64,000 nt of DNA from Moritella marina ATCC 15381 (GTDB taxonomy: Bacteria; Pseudomonadota; Gammaproteobacteria; Enterobacterales; Moritellaceae), in NCBI RefSeq assembly GCF_008931805.1, contig NZ_CP044399.1:930001-994000 (forward strand), read 5' to 3'. The notes below the pieces were generated by a model. It was given only the letters and a program-made list of their open reading frames with translations, did not search any database and was not told the origin of the DNA. Position 1 is the stretch's first letter; the number at the start of each line of letters is the position of its first letter. The translations under genes were made by a program, and so were the position numbers. Shown in pieces: positions 55,110 to 64,000 of this stretch.

Positions 55110-56027
55110 TTAACGACGTTTTTTCTTTGGCTTACGCTTTTTAACTTTCTCGCCTTCAAGCGCTAATCGCTCGATAACAGCTTGTTTTTCTGCTTCAGCC
55201 ATTGCTGGTGTTTCTAAGCTTAAGCGACAGATTTTAGCTGTACGCAATTCATTGATTAAAATCGCAGCGGCTTTGTTTAAATCAACAAAACCACCTGGAC
55301 CTAAACAACCACGACCACGGCCAATATCTTCTAACAATTCTAAATCTGTTTTGTCGAGATTATCGAGTTTGTAACGCTCACGCATTGCTTCTGGATATGC
55401 TTTACACATGTATTCTGCTGCGTACATTCCGATGTCATCATATTCAATCGCAGTATCTTTAATTGCGCCTGTTGATGCTAAACGGTAGCCAGAAAGTGGG
55501 TTTTGTACTTTCGGCCATAACATGCCTGGAGTATCAGATAGTACGATCCCGTTGTCTAATTTGATACGCTGCTGCTGTTTAGTCACAGCAGGCTCATTAC
55601 CTGTCTTAGCAATAATACGGTTAGCAAGGATATTAATTGTGGTTGATTTCCCCACGTTTGGAATACCCATGATCATCGCTTTAATGACTTGGTGCGCACC
55701 TTCTTTATTTGGTACTAATTGACGTGCTAGGGCAGGGATTTTTTTGATCTCATGCACTTCTTGCGTTGTAAAGGCGTAGGCTTTAACGCCTTCTTCTAAT
55801 TCTAGATATTCTAACCATTGTGCTGTAATGATCGGATCGGCAAGGTCACTCTTATTAAGAATCTTAATACAAGGGGTATCACCACGTAAGTCGGAGATCA
55901 TTGGATTCTCACTACTATAAGGAATACGCGCATCAAGCACTTCGATAATGAGGTCCATTTGCGGCATTACTTCCGCGATCTCTTTACGGGCTTTGTGCAT
56001 GTGCCCTGGGTACCACTGAATTGACAT
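55110..56027 (-). CDS. ylqF: ribosome-biogenesis GTPase YlqF/RbgA
   Basis: A 305-residue circularly permuted GTPase: G4 NKSD (about 58-61) comes before G1 GIPNVGKST (about 122-130) and G3 DTPG (about 170). It begins IQWYPGHMHKA, the family hallmark, and ends with a basic KKRKPKKKRR tail. RbgA promotes late 50S assembly in Bacillus; in gammaproteobacteria the function is less studied. Single gene. Confidence 0.93.
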   Translation of the reverse strand: MSIQWYPGHMHKARKEIAEVMPQMDLIIEVLDARIPYSSENPMISDLRGDTPCIKILNKSDLADPIITAQWLEYLELEEGVKAYAFTTQEVHEIKKIPALARQLVPNKEGAHQVIKAMIMGIPNVGKSTTINILANRIIAKTGNEPAVTKQQQRIKLDNGIVLSDTPGMLWPKVQNPLSGYRLASTGAIKDTAIEYDDIGMYAAEYMCKAYPEAMRERYKLDNLDKTDLELLEDIGRGRGCLGPGGFVDLNKAAAILINELRTAKICRLSLETPAMAEAEKQAVIERLALEGEKVKKRKPKKKRR

Positions 56028-56346
56028 TTAAATATAACCTTTTTATTTTGATCTACAGTCACATTTGTACGTAATTAGCTACAAAATGTGCTGGTTTGAA
56101 AGTTGGTTGCTAAAGCAGTGAGTAAACATTTCCTGCAATAGTCTGATAATTGCCGCTAGTTTAACGTAATTAGTGATTTCGGTCACTAAGGGTTGGTATA
56201 TCTATGCAAGTAATTTTAGTTGAGAGTTGTGGGGAGTGATTTATCTATCGGCGTTATTTGCTCTATGTTAAGTCGCGGTTGTTACGTAAACAACTCGCGA
56301 ATTAGATGGAAACCCAGCCATTTTATTGCAATAGATGGGCGATAGT
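56028..56346. other. 319-bp intergenic region between ylqF and LacI gene
   Basis: Holds the ylqF promoter and the 3' end of the LacI transcript. Inverted repeats TTAGTGA/TCACTAA (56170-56189) and TCGCG ... CGCGA (56273-56300) could be a terminator or binding site. No gene was seen. Confidence 0.4.
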
Positions 56347-57351
56347 TTACCGTGTGGTTTTGCGTTCTATAAAATTAGCCGGAAGCATGAGCTTTACTAG
56401 CGTCGAATCATTCTGACTAATTTGGTCGACAATGATTTTTACGGACTCTCGTGCCAAACGCTTAAAATCTTGATTAAAGGTCGATAACTGATAGTTTAAC
56501 CATTCTGCTTGAGGGATATTATCAAAGCCAATCACTTGTAAATCATCTGGAATCTTTAAACCAAACTCCAGACGAGCCACATCCATTAGCGCCATAGCAA
56601 TATTATCGGTTGCACAAAATACGCCATCAGGTCTGTTAACTTGGCTAAGCACTACTCTGATTTTATCTAGAGCCTCTGTGTAGTCAAAGCTGGCTTCAAC
56701 AACATGCGCTTGTTTATTTGTCAGGCTTTCAAACTCACTACAAAAACCAGCCTTACGTTCATTATTAGTGAACGTGGGTATATCACCCGTTAAGTAGATT
56801 GCTGATTTTACGCCATTGTTATGAAAATGCTTTGCGGCTGTTTGACCTGCTGCGTAGTTGTCACTCACCACATGACTACTTCTTGTACCTTCAACTACTC
56901 TGGCGAATTGAACAACAGGGATATTGAATTCGGCACACTCTTCATAAAGTGATTTGTTGAATGTCGCCGAAGCCGCGATCACACCATCGACACGATACTG
57001 AAAAATATTGGGAATAGAGTGGAGTGCTTCATCGTCAACTTGCCATGGGATAAGTACCGCTGAATAACCTTGTTTTTGTAATTCGCTAGATATTAATTGC
57101 AGCGTTTTCATGTGCAAAGGGTAATCAGTATCTGGAAAAACTAAACCAATCAGTTTAGATTCATTGGTAGTTAGGCTACGAGCAAAAGCATTGGGACGAT
57201 AATTTAACGTTTTGGCAGCTGCAAATACTTTGTTTTTGGTCTTTTCACTGACTGAGCTACCCGGCAAAAAGACACGAGATACCGTCGATTGAGATACGCC
57301 GGCTAATTTTGCAACATCTTTTGAGGTAGCGTTTGCTTTAGGTATATTCAT
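56347..57351 (-). CDS. LacI-family transcriptional regulator
   Basis: A 334-residue protein. The N-terminal HTH (about 8-60) reads TSKDVAKLAGVSQSTVSRVF ... LNYRPNAFARSL, followed by a periplasmic-binding-protein-like effector domain (IGLVFPDTDYPLH, VDGVIAASATF, DGVFCATDNIAMALMDVARL, VIGFDNIPQAEWL). It ends the run MFS-SnoaL-LacI on the minus strand and faces a divergent symporter, so it very likely controls that catabolic or transport cluster. The effector is unknown. Confidence 0.93.
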   Translation of the reverse strand: MNIPKANATSKDVAKLAGVSQSTVSRVFLPGSSVSEKTKNKVFAAAKTLNYRPNAFARSLTTNESKLIGLVFPDTDYPLHMKTLQLISSELQKQGYSAVLIPWQVDDEALHSIPNIFQYRVDGVIAASATFNKSLYEECAEFNIPVVQFARVVEGTRSSHVVSDNYAAGQTAAKHFHNNGVKSAIYLTGDIPTFTNNERKAGFCSEFESLTNKQAHVVEASFDYTEALDKIRVVLSQVNRPDGVFCATDNIAMALMDVARLEFGLKIPDDLQVIGFDNIPQAEWLNYQLSTFNQDFKRLARESVKIIVDQISQNDSTLVKLMLPANFIERKTTR

Positions 57352-57414
57352 GAGTGAGCTATTATTTTTAGTAAGGTGACTAAAACTAGAATAACATAAT
57401 TAGGCAAGTTGTTC

Positions 57415-57444
57415 ATAAGCCTGAGCTAATTTGCCCAGGCTTAT
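57415..57444 (-). terminator. hairpin between SnoaL-like and LacI genes
   Basis: A perfect 9-bp stem ATAAGCCTG/CAGGCTTAT with a 12-nt loop. It may partly separate LacI expression from the upstream genes. No long T run is seen on the minus strand. Confidence 0.5.
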
Positions 57445-57449
57445 TAATA

Positions 57450-58466
57450 TTAGAGAGTAGGGTTTGTTATTTTTTGAGTACGTTCAAATACATCTAAGCC
57501 TTGCTGTTGTAACCAATAAGGTAGATCAATCAACACCCAGTTTTCAGACAATTTGTCCCCGTCGCGATAATAAACATCAACAACTTGCATGTTTGCTCTC
57601 ACTTCGCCGCCTGGCATACCTAAAAAACCACCTGTTGGCGTATTTGAAAGGTTTGGCCAACCGAAGAAACAAGAGAAGCTGCCTTCAGCAAAACGACAAA
57701 CGTGGCCATTGAATTTTTTGTCTTTTAAATTGTTACGGAACGGCAGTTGGTGCTGTTGTTGGTAACGAGGGATCGTATACGATGCGCCGATACCACAAGG
57801 TCCATACCATACCATGTCTTTAGACCAGCTTTTCGCAAGTACTTCAGGTGGGCAGCCCATTGCACCGCTATCGTTAAGCGCTGATAGATCATCAACCATT
57901 TTGTTTACCAGCGCTAGGGTTGCAATACCTTCGGCTGGATCTGCATCTTCGAATAATAAACCGTCGTGATTACGTGGGCCAGGGTATACAAAGTGCTTGC
58001 CCGTTGACGGTGGTAGTGGGTAACAACCAGCTTGATCCATCATGCCGAGAAGGTCTAAGAACAAACCAGTCTTGGTGATTTTGCCATTTTCTACGCAACT
58101 AAATTCAGCGTAGCGAACATTCATAATTTTGCCTGTTGGGCGCATACCAAGGAATTCAGCATCGAATAGCCCCATGAAATGCCCCATACTCATCACCCAT
58201 GTTTCACCTGCAGCGACTTCATTTTCACCGGCGATGAAGATATCTTGACGACGTTGCATACGGGTCATCGATTTCATCATTGGTGACCAGAATATGTCAG
58301 CTGCTGCTTGTGCGCCTTGCTGTTCACGGAATGGGTACACACTTCGCCATAGGTAGTCTTCTGAAGTATGCGATTTTAGTACTTCTGCTACATTTTCGTG
58401 CGTTGCTTTTTCCATTGCATCGAAATAATCACGAACTATTTTTTTTGCTTCTTGATATTTAGACAT
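57450..58466 (-). CDS. double SnoaL-like (NTF2-fold) protein
   Basis: A 338-residue protein that looks like two SnoaL/NTF2-like domains in tandem (about 5-165 and 185-330). Each has the aromatic-lined cone pattern with Trp/Tyr/His residues (DYLWRSVYPF, MRPTGKIMNVRYAEF; KDMVWYGPCGIGASY, MPGGEVRANMQVVDVYYRDG). SnoaL-type proteins act as cyclases, hydratases or isomerases on small hydrophobic ligands. AGAGAG precedes the ATG. It is between the MFS and LacI genes, so it probably processes the transported compound. Confidence 0.8.
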   Translation of the reverse strand: MSKYQEAKKIVRDYFDAMEKATHENVAEVLKSHTSEDYLWRSVYPFREQQGAQAAADIFWSPMMKSMTRMQRRQDIFIAGENEVAAGETWVMSMGHFMGLFDAEFLGMRPTGKIMNVRYAEFSCVENGKITKTGLFLDLLGMMDQAGCYPLPPSTGKHFVYPGPRNHDGLLFEDADPAEGIATLALVNKMVDDLSALNDSGAMGCPPEVLAKSWSKDMVWYGPCGIGASYTIPRYQQQHQLPFRNNLKDKKFNGHVCRFAEGSFSCFFGWPNLSNTPTGGFLGMPGGEVRANMQVVDVYYRDGDKLSENWVLIDLPYWLQQQGLDVFERTQKITNPTL

Positions 58467-58527
58467 TTTATCTCTCTTTTGCTGACGAGCCTGTTTCTAA
58501 CGGGCTAGAAAAAATAAATCATATTAT

Positions 58528-58548
58528 CGACAGGCGAGGCGCCTGCCG
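58528..58548. repeat. GC-rich hairpin between MFS and SnoaL genes
   Basis: CGACAGGCG/CGCCTGCCG, 9 bp including one wobble, loop AGG. It could be an mRNA stability or processing element giving different levels of the two products. Confidence 0.6.
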
Positions 58549-58566
58549 TTTAAATAAAGGTTGTTA

Positions 58567-59862
58567 CTATGCGTTAGCTTGTTTCAGTGATTTTTCTTTG
58601 TAGAAAATACCGCCTTTCAATGTTTCAGGCAGAGAGAACCACAGTAGACCAGCAATGATCCAGATGATTGGAGAGCCCCACATTGCCGTCTCTAGATCTG
58701 AACGTTCTTGGATGTAAACCAATACCATTGGCGCCCACATGCCGATGATACGACCACCGTGGAATAAAGCCGCGCCAAAGTTACGTAGATGTGGAGGGAA
58801 TAATTCAGAGAAATAACCACCCCATACTGCCGACGCAGATAAGCCAAAGTTGTATATAAGGCCAAGTATCGCGAGCATATTTAGGCTACCAATCATGACG
58901 TCGCTTGGTGCAACAAAGAATACTGAAGCCATGACACCGGCGATGATAAACCCTAGCGCGTTAACTTTACGGCCGTATTTATCCGCAATAGCGCCCCATA
59001 CCCAAGCTCCGAATAATGAACCGAATGCAGATATAGAGAAAATGATACCGATGGTAGCCCCATCGAACTCTCGAACCTGCCTTAGATAGGTTGTCACGAA
59101 CCCACTAAAGAATTGGTAACCATAGAAGTTAAGGCCAGCAAGTAATAGACATGAGAGCGTTAGCTTGCGGTAAGGTGCACTGAGCATTTCGCCCCAAGAA
59201 CCTTTTTTCTTTTCTGCTCCAGCATTTTCTTGTTCAGCGGCTTCTTCTTCACCATATGCGATCACTTTTTTGTCGTTTGGTAAAAGGAAAATCATCAGTG
59301 CGGCTGCAACTAACGGTGGAATACCACCAACCCACATTAGGCTCTGCCAAGGTGCGTCAATGCTGGTGATAAATGCTGCGTAGGCACCCATAGCCATTAA
59401 GGCAACAGAGAACATACTTGATGCAAAAGCCGTTAATTTACCACGAACACTGGGGGTAAATAGGCCAATCATCATTGATACAGCGACGGTAAAGTAACCC
59501 CCAAGTGAAATACCGATAATAAAACGCATTAATGCCCACGTCGCGTAATCGGTAAACATCATATTAATAATGGTCGCGCCACCATTTAGGGCGGTAATGA
59601 CAACCAAGGTCGACTTTTTACCAAAGTTAGATGCAACCCATGCACAACTTAATGCCCCTATAAGCGCACCAACCGATTGCCAAGTATAGAATTGAGCCGT
59701 ATCCGCTAAGCTAATACTGTCATATTCTTCAACAAGATATGGGCGGACGTAATCAATAATTACAAAGTTATAACAATAAAAAAAGTAACCCACCAAAATG
59801 GCAATGTACGCAGCAATACGCTGAATCATTGGCACTTCGCTCATATGTTTCCGTTCAATCAT
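58567..59862 (-). CDS. MFS transporter (AAHS/sialate-like)
   Basis: A 431-residue 12-TM major facilitator. Signature loops are WVASNFGKKSTLV (loop 2-3), RFIIGISLGGYFTVAVSMM, RGKLTAF and WGAIADKYGRKVNALG (loop 8-9). A cytoplasmic Lys/Glu-rich central loop (EEEAAEQENAGAEKKKGSWG) separates the halves. The pattern recalls aromatic-acid or sialate proton symporters, but the substrate is unknown. AGAGG lies upstream of the ATG at 59862. Confidence 0.9.
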   Translation of the reverse strand: MIERKHMSEVPMIQRIAAYIAILVGYFFYCYNFVIIDYVRPYLVEEYDSISLADTAQFYTWQSVGALIGALSCAWVASNFGKKSTLVVITALNGGATIINMMFTDYATWALMRFIIGISLGGYFTVAVSMMIGLFTPSVRGKLTAFASSMFSVALMAMGAYAAFITSIDAPWQSLMWVGGIPPLVAAALMIFLLPNDKKVIAYGEEEAAEQENAGAEKKKGSWGEMLSAPYRKLTLSCLLLAGLNFYGYQFFSGFVTTYLRQVREFDGATIGIIFSISAFGSLFGAWVWGAIADKYGRKVNALGFIIAGVMASVFFVAPSDVMIGSLNMLAILGLIYNFGLSASAVWGGYFSELFPPHLRNFGAALFHGGRIIGMWAPMVLVYIQERSDLETAMWGSPIIWIIAGLLWFSLPETLKGGIFYKEKSLKQANA

Positions 59863-59936
59863 GACCGATAGACCTCTTTAATAGGGATAGTTAATTATAT
59901 TTAGGAAGGAAGTTGATTATCCGTTTTAACATCCAC

Positions 59937-59956
59937 TTCGTTCGAATTCGGGTGAA
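59937..59956. promoter_or_regulatory. candidate LacI-family operator
   Basis: TTCGTTCGAATTCGGGTGAA is palindromic at 14 of 20 positions, with a perfect CGAATTCG centre as expected for a LacI dimer. It lies between the divergent MFS and symporter genes, 75 bp upstream of the MFS start. A separate 9-bp inverted pair GAAGTTGAT/ATCAACTTC (59909-59917, 59987-59995) flanks it. Confidence 0.5.
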
Positions 59957-60110
59957 TGATAGATTTTTAGGAAAAAAAGAACTGTGATCAACTTCAAAAC
60001 TAAAATGATTACGTACCCATTTGCACTTTATTAGTCATTTATGACTTGTTTTAGTGATGAATATCGCAGTTACTCGGTGTAAATTTCCGTAAAACTCATT
60101 TTTTGATAAG

Positions 60111-61694
60111 ATGTTGTTACTATTTATTAGCGATGTTACTAGTAATATACAAATGGTTACGTACTCAAGTCTTGCTGTAGTGGTGTGTTATATTATTATT
60201 ACCTTATTAATAAGTTACTTAGTTAACTTTCGTTATAATAAAGGTGATGATTTCGCTACAGGGGGGCAGCAATTTGGTTGGTTCACAGCCGGCGTTTCCA
60301 TTTTGGCCACTTATATTAGTGCAATGACGTTTATTGGTATGCCAGGTTGGGTGTACAATTCGGGCATGGAAGCGATGAGTGTCCATTTAAACTATCCCAT
60401 CGTCATATTCTTTACCGTTACTTTCTTTGTTCCGGTCTTTTATAAGCTTAAATTAACCTCAATATATGAATACCTTGAACTGCGTTTTGGGATCTATGCT
60501 CGAACCATCAATTCGCTCGTATTTCTTGTTGTTCAGTGTATCTCTGCAGGCGTCATCTTATATGCGGTCGCACTTATACTTGTGCAAGTGATACCGATAT
60601 CGATCTCTGAAGCCATTATTTATATCAGCTTATTTACAGCGCTATATACGTGTATTGGCGGTATATCGACGGTGATATGGACCGATATGCTGCAATCTAT
60701 TGTGCTGGTGATCGGCAGTGTTGCGATTTTTTGTATACTGCTCATAGATATAAATTCCAAGGAGTTCTTGTCGCCAAATAATCTGACTATTATCAATACC
60801 AGCTTTGATCTTGGAGTGGATACTACGCTATGGGCTGGCGTTGTTGCCGTGAGTTTCTTACACCTGAGCGTCTATGGTACTAACCAGTTAATAATACAAA
60901 GAACGTTAGCAACGAAAAACGTTGAACATGCGCAAAAGTCTATGTTGCTGTGTGGCTATAGTGCTTTCTTTATATATCTATTTTTCTCTGTGTTAGGTGT
61001 GTTGCTGAGTATTTATTATCAAAACCAACATTTTGATAATAGTAATGAAGTCATTCTTGATTTTGTTTTTAATCACACCAATCCAATTGTGATTGGGCTG
61101 GTGATTTCGGCATTAGCAGCGGCAGCAATGTCGACATTAGATTCAACTTATAATTCAATGGCAACTGTTGCTACCTTTGATATTTATAAACGCTTTGTGT
61201 GTAAAAATGGTTCACAGCGTCATTATGATTCTGTGGCAAGAAAGATGAGTCTGGTAGCCGCTGCAGCAGTTGTTGTCCCGGCATTACTCGCCATATCGAA
61301 TGAATCGGTGCTGAAAACAATTGCAAGTTTGACGTCTATTTTTGTTGGTATTCGATTGGGATCATTTGTACTCGGGCTGTTCTTTCACAAGGCCAATGAA
61401 AAAGGGGTCATCGTCGGTAGTATTCTTAGTATCGTGGCAGTGTTCATGGCACGCTATGCCGATATATCGTGGCCATGGTTTGCCCCGATTGGCACCTTGG
61501 TATTCTTATTCTTTGGTGTGTTGACGAGTCGCTTCTATGGCTGTAATTCTATCGAGCAACAACATTTCATTAAAAATCAAACCGCACTTGTTTCTAAACC
61601 TAAAGCGAGTCATTACGGCCTATTTGTGTTTGGCGCAATGACTATCGTTGCCTGTCTGTTTATACCCGATTGGCTCTTTGCTGTACTTTCATAG
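60111..61694 (+). CDS. sodium:solute symporter (SSS/SLC5 family)
   Basis: A 527-residue Na+-coupled transporter. About 13 TM helices; family signatures are GGQQFGWFTAGVSILATYIS (TM1 region), SIYEYLELRFG and the conserved SALAAAAMSTLDSTYNSMAT before the eighth helix, whose Ser/Thr residues bind Na+. It is closest in style to the eukaryotic-like SMCT/iodide/vitamin branch. The start may be 60111 or 60153; neither has a strong ribosome site. It is divergent from the MFS gene, so probably shares LacI control. Two transporters for one cluster suggests related substrates. Confidence 0.9.
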   Translation: MLLLFISDVTSNIQMVTYSSLAVVVCYIIITLLISYLVNFRYNKGDDFATGGQQFGWFTAGVSILATYISAMTFIGMPGWVYNSGMEAMSVHLNYPIVIFFTVTFFVPVFYKLKLTSIYEYLELRFGIYARTINSLVFLVVQCISAGVILYAVALILVQVIPISISEAIIYISLFTALYTCIGGISTVIWTDMLQSIVLVIGSVAIFCILLIDINSKEFLSPNNLTIINTSFDLGVDTTLWAGVVAVSFLHLSVYGTNQLIIQRTLATKNVEHAQKSMLLCGYSAFFIYLFFSVLGVLLSIYYQNQHFDNSNEVILDFVFNHTNPIVIGLVISALAAAAMSTLDSTYNSMATVATFDIYKRFVCKNGSQRHYDSVARKMSLVAAAAVVVPALLAISNESVLKTIASLTSIFVGIRLGSFVLGLFFHKANEKGVIVGSILSIVAVFMARYADISWPWFAPIGTLVFLFFGVLTSRFYGCNSIEQQHFIKNQTALVSKPKASHYGLFVFGAMTIVACLFIPDWLFAVLS

Positions 61695-61757
61695 GATGAA
61701 CAAAAATATCTATGACATGCACAAATGACTATGGCATATAGAAAACGCCTAATGGTG

Positions 61758-62669
61758 TTAACGCAAATGCTGCATAGCATAATCGATAAATACTTTAAGC
61801 TTTGTGGGCATATATTTGGTTTGGGCATACTGCAGCGCAATGATCCCCTGATAATTGCTTTTAACCGTCCAACCGCAGAGAACCTCGGTTACATCGCCTT
61901 TGCGAATTGCTTCCTGCACGACGAAATCGGGGAAAATACCGATACCTAAGCCATTAATGACACCGTTTAAACGCATCTGAGAATGGTTGACCGCGTAACG
62001 ACCTGAGACGGTAATGGTATGGGATTCATCACCTTTGATTAAACCCCAGATGTGGTCGGTTTCATTCTCTGCTAAATACAGGCAATCGTGTTGTGCTAAT
62101 TGTTCGGGGTGAGAGGGGGTGCCTTTTTCTTTTAGATAATCTGGACTTGCACATAGCACTAAGCAGGTTTTACCTATCTCTTTTAACACCAAATTTTCAT
62201 CTGGCTTATCCGTTAGCAAAAAGGCGATATCGATACCGTGTGCAAAGATATCGATTGGCCCATCAATCGCCCGTAATTTAAGTTGGATCTGCGGATATTG
62301 CTTTAAAAACGGAATCACAAAAGGCTGTAGTACCACATTCAAAAATGCCTCCGGTGCCGCAACTGTTATTGAACCTGCGGCTTGAGTATGTTCGTCACTG
62401 GATATTTCTACCGCTTGCTTTGCCGCATTCACCATAGGCACACACTGATCGTAAATCTTCTGTCCCGCCTCGGTAATGATCAGCTTTCTAGTGGTGCGCT
62501 CAAATAGTTTAATCGATAAAGCGTGCTCAAGTCGGGTAATTGTTTTGCTCAATGCTGAAGGTGTGACATTTATTTTCTTTGCCGCCGCGGTAAAACTGCC
62601 TTCTTGAACAACTAAAGTAAAACTCGCCAAGTCGGGTAATAAGGCGATTAATTTTTGCGATATCATCAT
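61758..62669 (-). CDS. LysR-family transcriptional regulator
   Basis: A 303-residue regulator. The N-terminal HTH (about 10-70) reads FTLVVQEGSFTAAAKKINVT then SALSKTITRLEHALSIKLFE. The effector domain follows (about 95-300). Two Met codons start the protein. It is divergent from kbl with a 174-bp shared promoter, which suggests that it controls threonine catabolism, although LysR proteins near kbl are not characterised in this window. It is convergent with the SSS gene. Confidence 0.92.
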   Translation of the reverse strand: MMISQKLIALLPDLASFTLVVQEGSFTAAAKKINVTPSALSKTITRLEHALSIKLFERTTRKLIITEAGQKIYDQCVPMVNAAKQAVEISSDEHTQAAGSITVAAPEAFLNVVLQPFVIPFLKQYPQIQLKLRAIDGPIDIFAHGIDIAFLLTDKPDENLVLKEIGKTCLVLCASPDYLKEKGTPSHPEQLAQHDCLYLAENETDHIWGLIKGDESHTITVSGRYAVNHSQMRLNGVINGLGIGIFPDFVVQEAIRKGDVTEVLCGWTVKSNYQGIIALQYAQTKYMPTKLKVFIDYAMQHLR

Positions 62670-62843
62670 TCTATTTGTGCCTGTGTTTCACTAATGTTTT
62701 TCCATTCACAGGGATAATAGTCTTATATGAGATCAATTAGAATAGTTTTATAGTATAAATTATTTCATAGCTTGTGCGGCTTTTCTTAATCATAAGTTGC
62801 TAATTACAAGTTGCTTCAAATAAAGTTAAAAAGGAATATTTGC

Positions 62844-64000
62844 ATGACTTCTACATTCTACAATCAGATCAGTGAACAGCTAGAGCAAACTAAAGCTGAT
62901 GGCCTTTATAAAAACGAACGCGTGATCACTTCTGCCCAAAACGCCAACATTCAAGTGGCGGGTAATGAAGTTGTTAACTTTTGTGCGAATAACTACTTAG
63001 GTTTAGCTAATCACGCTGATCTTATTGCTGCGGCACAGTCTGGTTTAGATAGCCACGGCTTTGGTATGGCGTCAGTACGCTTTATTTGTGGTACGCAAGA
63101 CAAGCATAAAGAATTAGAAAGCAAAATCAGTACTTTCCTTGGTATGGAAGATACTATTTTGTATACCTCTTGTTTTGATGCAAACACAGGTTTGTTCGAA
63201 ACATTGTTAGGCGCTGAAGATGCAATCATCTCAGACGAACTTAACCATGCATCTATTATTGATGGTGTACGTTTATGTAAAGCCAAACGTTTCCGTTATA
63301 AAAATAACAACATGGCATCATTAGAAGAACAACTGATTGCTGCAGACGCTGCTGGCGTACGTCACAAGCTAATCGCCACTGACGGTGTATTCTCAATGGA
63401 CGGCGTGATCGCGAACCTTGAAGGTGTTTGTGATCTTGCTGACAAATACAACGCATTAGTCATGGTTGATGATTCTCACGCTGTGGGTTTTGTTGGTGAA
63501 GGCGGTCGTGGTACGCCTGAACATTGTGGCGTTATGGACCGTGTTGACATTATTACGGGGACATTAGGTAAAGCACTTGGTGGCGCATCAGGCGGTTACA
63601 CTTCAGCTAAAAAAGAAGTCGTTGATTGGTTACGTCAGCGTTCACGCCCGTACTTATTCTCTAATTCCGTTGCACCTGCAATCGTTGCAGCATCTATTCG
63701 TGTCATCGAAATGATGGAAGCAGGTCATGACCTACGTGCAAAAGTGAAAGCAAATGCAGAACATTTCCGTAATGAAATGAGCGCAGCTGGCTTTACACTT
63801 GCTGGTGCAGATCACGCGATCGTACCAGTTATGATCGGCGATGCTGCACTTGCCGCTGAAATGTCTGAGCGTTTACTTGCTGAAGGCATCTACGTCATTG
63901 GTTTCTCTTTCCCTGTGGTACCACATGGTAAAGCCCGTATTCGTACGCAAATGTCAGCTGCGCACAGCGTAGAACAAATTGATATTGCGATTGCCGCATT
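62844..64000 (+). CDS. kbl: 2-amino-3-ketobutyrate CoA ligase (glycine C-acetyltransferase), C-terminus cut
   Basis: 385 codons to the window edge; E. coli Kbl has 398, so about 13 residues are missing. With threonine dehydrogenase it splits 2-amino-3-ketobutyrate into glycine and acetyl-CoA. PLP-enzyme motifs are [47 protein letters not shown] and the PLP-Lys motif [18 protein letters not shown] lies 8 bases upstream of the ATG. tdh would be expected next, outside the window. Confidence 0.96.
   Translation, partial: MTSTFYNQISEQLEQTKADGLYKNERVITSAQNANIQVAGNEVVNFCANNYLGLANHADLIAAAQSGLDSHGFGMASVRFICGTQDKHKELESKISTFLGMEDTILYTSCFDANTGLFETLLGAEDAIISDELNHASIIDGVRLCKAKRFRYKNNNMASLEEQLIAADAAGVRHKLIATDGVFSMDGVIANLEGVCDLADKYNALVMVDDSHAVGFVGEGGRGTPEHCGVMDRVDIITGTLGKALGGASGGYTSAKKEVVDWLRQRSRPYLFSNSVAPAIVAASIRVIEMMEAGHDLRAKVKANAEHFRNEMSAAGFTLAGADHAIVPVMIGDAALAAEMSERLLAEGIYVIGFSFPVVPHGKARIRTQMSAAHSVEQIDIAIAA

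Noticed and set aside
60071-60090. Alternative operator near GTGTAAATTTCCG upstream of the symporter
   Set aside because: Too asymmetric to call a palindromic site.

Overview
The window is about 64 kb of ordinary, gene-dense chromosome from a marine gammaproteobacterium. The AT-leaning composition, the gene families (TtpC-type TonB2 system, NhaA, HtpG with a sigma-32 promoter, Kbl, MoeA/MoeB next to FolE, YciU/DUF440, CspA family) and the house-keeping set fit the Alteromonadales/Vibrionales side, for example a Moritella-, Psychromonas- or Shewanella-like organism. That placement is inference from gene content only. No rRNA, tRNA, prophage, insertion sequence or CRISPR array was seen.

Layout. 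1-5.6 kb: truncated alpha/beta hydrolase and TetR regulator sharing a 14-bp operator-like sequence, M14 carboxypeptidase, acylphosphatase, soluble chemoreceptor, OhrR-type regulator, lipoprotein. 5.8-10 kb: a receptor-channel related to prokaryotic ionotropic glutamate receptors, a DUF4377/META lipoprotein, and a CpxRA-like two-component pair. 10.2-17.7 kb: iron module, with a Fur-box-controlled siderophore receptor followed by a compact TonB2 operon (DUF3450, TtpC, ExbB, ExbD, TonB, TPR). 18-24.7 kb: secreted small protein plus PKD lipoprotein, a sterol-desaturase-type hydroxylase, a hemerythrin/DUF2249/polytopic membrane operon, and a Ca/Na (or Mn) antiporter behind a yybP-ykoY-type riboswitch. 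25-30 kb: exo/endonuclease-phosphatase family enzyme and a tight three-gene outer-envelope operon (beta-barrel, DUF4056 lipoprotein, BamA-like barrel). 30-38 kb: uridine phosphorylase, GST, orphan prepilin, zwf-pgl (oxidative pentose phosphate), nhaA, carbonic anhydrase, cold-shock protein. 38-46 kb: acyl-CoA-binding protein, two unknown membrane proteins, moeAB, folE, RNase II. 46-56 kb: glutathione peroxidase, htpG, adk, hemH, argA, DUF440, DAHP synthase, YlqF GTPase. 56-64 kb: an uncharacterised catabolic-looking cluster (LacI regulator, double SnoaL-like protein, MFS transporter, divergent sodium:solute symporter), then a LysR regulator divergent from kbl (cut by the window end).

How it fits together. 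Iron uptake is self-contained: Fur-regulated receptor plus its own energising complex. zwf/pgl, gpx and OhrR relate to reducing power and peroxide defence; nhaA and carbonic anhydrase to pH/ion balance. The least explained parts are the envelope operon at 26.4-29.9 kb, the glutamate-receptor-like channel, the hemerythrin operon, the LacI/SnoaL/transporter cluster, and regulatory RNA at the antiporter gene, where the platform carries a second copy of the aptamer P1 strand and can form mutually exclusive helices around the start codon.
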